Below are positions 63,574 to 64,000 of a stretch of 64,000 bases of DNA, one piece after another (positions within the stretch are counted from its first letter, which is position 1; each line of letters starts with the position of its first letter). The DNA lies in assembly GCA_017303755.1 (NCBI GenBank), contig JAFLBS010000004.1:310001-374000 (forward strand), given 5' to 3'. The notes beneath the pieces are model-generated. The model was not told the DNA's origin. It ran no database searches and was given only the letters and a program-made list of their open reading frames with translations. Origin of the DNA: Flavobacteriales bacterium. Lineage in GTDB: Bacteria; Bacteroidota; Bacteroidia; Flavobacteriales; Flavobacteriaceae. A program made the translations under genes and the position numbers.

Positions 63574-64000
63574 TTAGTTCATTTTTTCTTTCCAAAGAAA
63601 TTTACCTAAATCGAACAAGCTTTCCAAAGGTTTAGTGTCTAATAAGTCGACTACTGTATTTACTGATTTTTCAATTAGTACATCGGTTTTTTCAAATCCT
63701 TTAGAAGTATCGTCCAACCAAAATTTCAATAAAAACAAGAATTGAATCCATGCGCCTTCTACATAAACTGGCTTAGTAAACTTGCTTATTTTTTCATTAA
63801 TAACTGTTGAACCTGAAGAAATTTCATTTTTCACAAAATCTTTAAAATGACTTCTAAATTGTTTTAAGCTTTGGAGATTTTTCAATCCTTCTTTGTTCTC
63901 TTTCAAAGCAAAAACCACATAGCTTCTGTTTAGAGTCAGGATTTCAAACAATGTAAAATAGAGCGTCAGTAACTTATTTTTATCCGAATAACCTGTAAAT
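63574..64000 (-). CDS. TetR family regulator, C-terminal part, cut by the window edge
   Basis: The frame is open to the right edge of the window, so the N-terminal DNA-binding domain lies beyond it; about 141 residues remain. The first visible ATG-less codons read FTGYSDKNKLLTLYFTLFEIL and continue without a stop, which shows that a TTG at 63951 is not the start. The remaining helical segment (NRSYVVFALKENKEGLKNL, WIQFLFLLKFWLDDTS, IEKSVNTVVDLLD) is typical of the ligand-binding C-domain of TetR proteins paired with UbiB-type kinases in Bacteroidota. It probably regulates its own two-gene operon. Confidence 0.7.
   Translation of the reverse strand, partial: FTGYSDKNKLLTLYFTLFEILTLNRSYVVFALKENKEGLKNLQSLKQFRSHFKDFVKNEISSGSTVINEKISKFTKPVYVEGAWIQFLFLLKFWLDDTSKGFEKTDVLIEKSVNTVVDLLDTKPLESLFDLGKFLWKEKMN

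Noticed and set aside
1-64000. CRISPR array, rRNA or tRNA genes
   Set aside because: No regular short repeats with unique spacers and no tRNA- or rRNA-like segments were found in the gene-free stretches by eye.

Overview
This window looks like chromosome of a Flavobacterium-type member of the Bacteroidota. Base composition is AT-rich, several -7 boxes fit the Bacteroidota form TAnnTTTG, and ribosome-binding sites are not of the Shine-Dalgarno type. Many gene products carry type IX secretion (T9SS) C-terminal signals, and there is a FecI/FecR/TonB-receptor set with flavobacterial intergenic repeats. No rRNA, tRNA, CRISPR array, transposase or phage structural gene was found. Everything here was read by eye; no database search was run.

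Layout. 1-6.0 kb holds the end of a DUF4249 gene followed by housekeeping genes: thiamine pyrophosphokinase, an alpha/beta hydrolase, rlmF and uvrB. 6.0-18.8 kb is a surface-protein block. It contains a tandem pair of exported propeller-like proteins ending in DnaJ-like CxxCxGxG knuckles, a long repetitive fibre-like protein and a lipoprotein. A hybrid two-component regulator (sensor, kinase, receiver and AraC in one chain) follows. Next comes an OmpA - DUF4082 lipoprotein - 52-residue ORF - fibre-like protein cluster. A 19-bp motif stands about 75 bp before both the regulator gene and the OmpA gene.

18.9-22.4 kb is a very AT-rich four-gene minus-strand operon, with genes touching or overlapping. 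It encodes an unrecognised first protein, a P-loop ATPase, a small protein and a PIN-domain nuclease. It looks horizontally acquired and is the best candidate here for an undescribed conflict or defence system. 22.8-25.7 kb returns to housekeeping genes (GNAT acetyltransferase, folD, ffh).

25.7-44.3 kb appears to be organised around one ECF sigma factor. Six copies of GTAGGGT-N15-TGTT, all with identical spacing and all pointing at a gene, precede a lipoprotein, a lipoprotein pair, two T9SS propeller proteins, fecR with its TonB-dependent receptor, and a 1526-residue T9SS adhesin. argS lies inside this block but has its own ordinary promoter. I infer a self-contained cell-surface regulon: the receptor senses a ligand through its N-terminal domain, FecR relays the signal, and the sigma factor turns on surface and secreted proteins.

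44.4-64 kb contains a second outer-membrane receptor, fabH, a YegP-like protein, an S9 peptidase, a lone ABC ATPase, two more fibre-like proteins around a 1300-residue T9SS protein, an intergenic repeat cluster, and a UbiB-family kinase next to a TetR regulator cut by the window edge.
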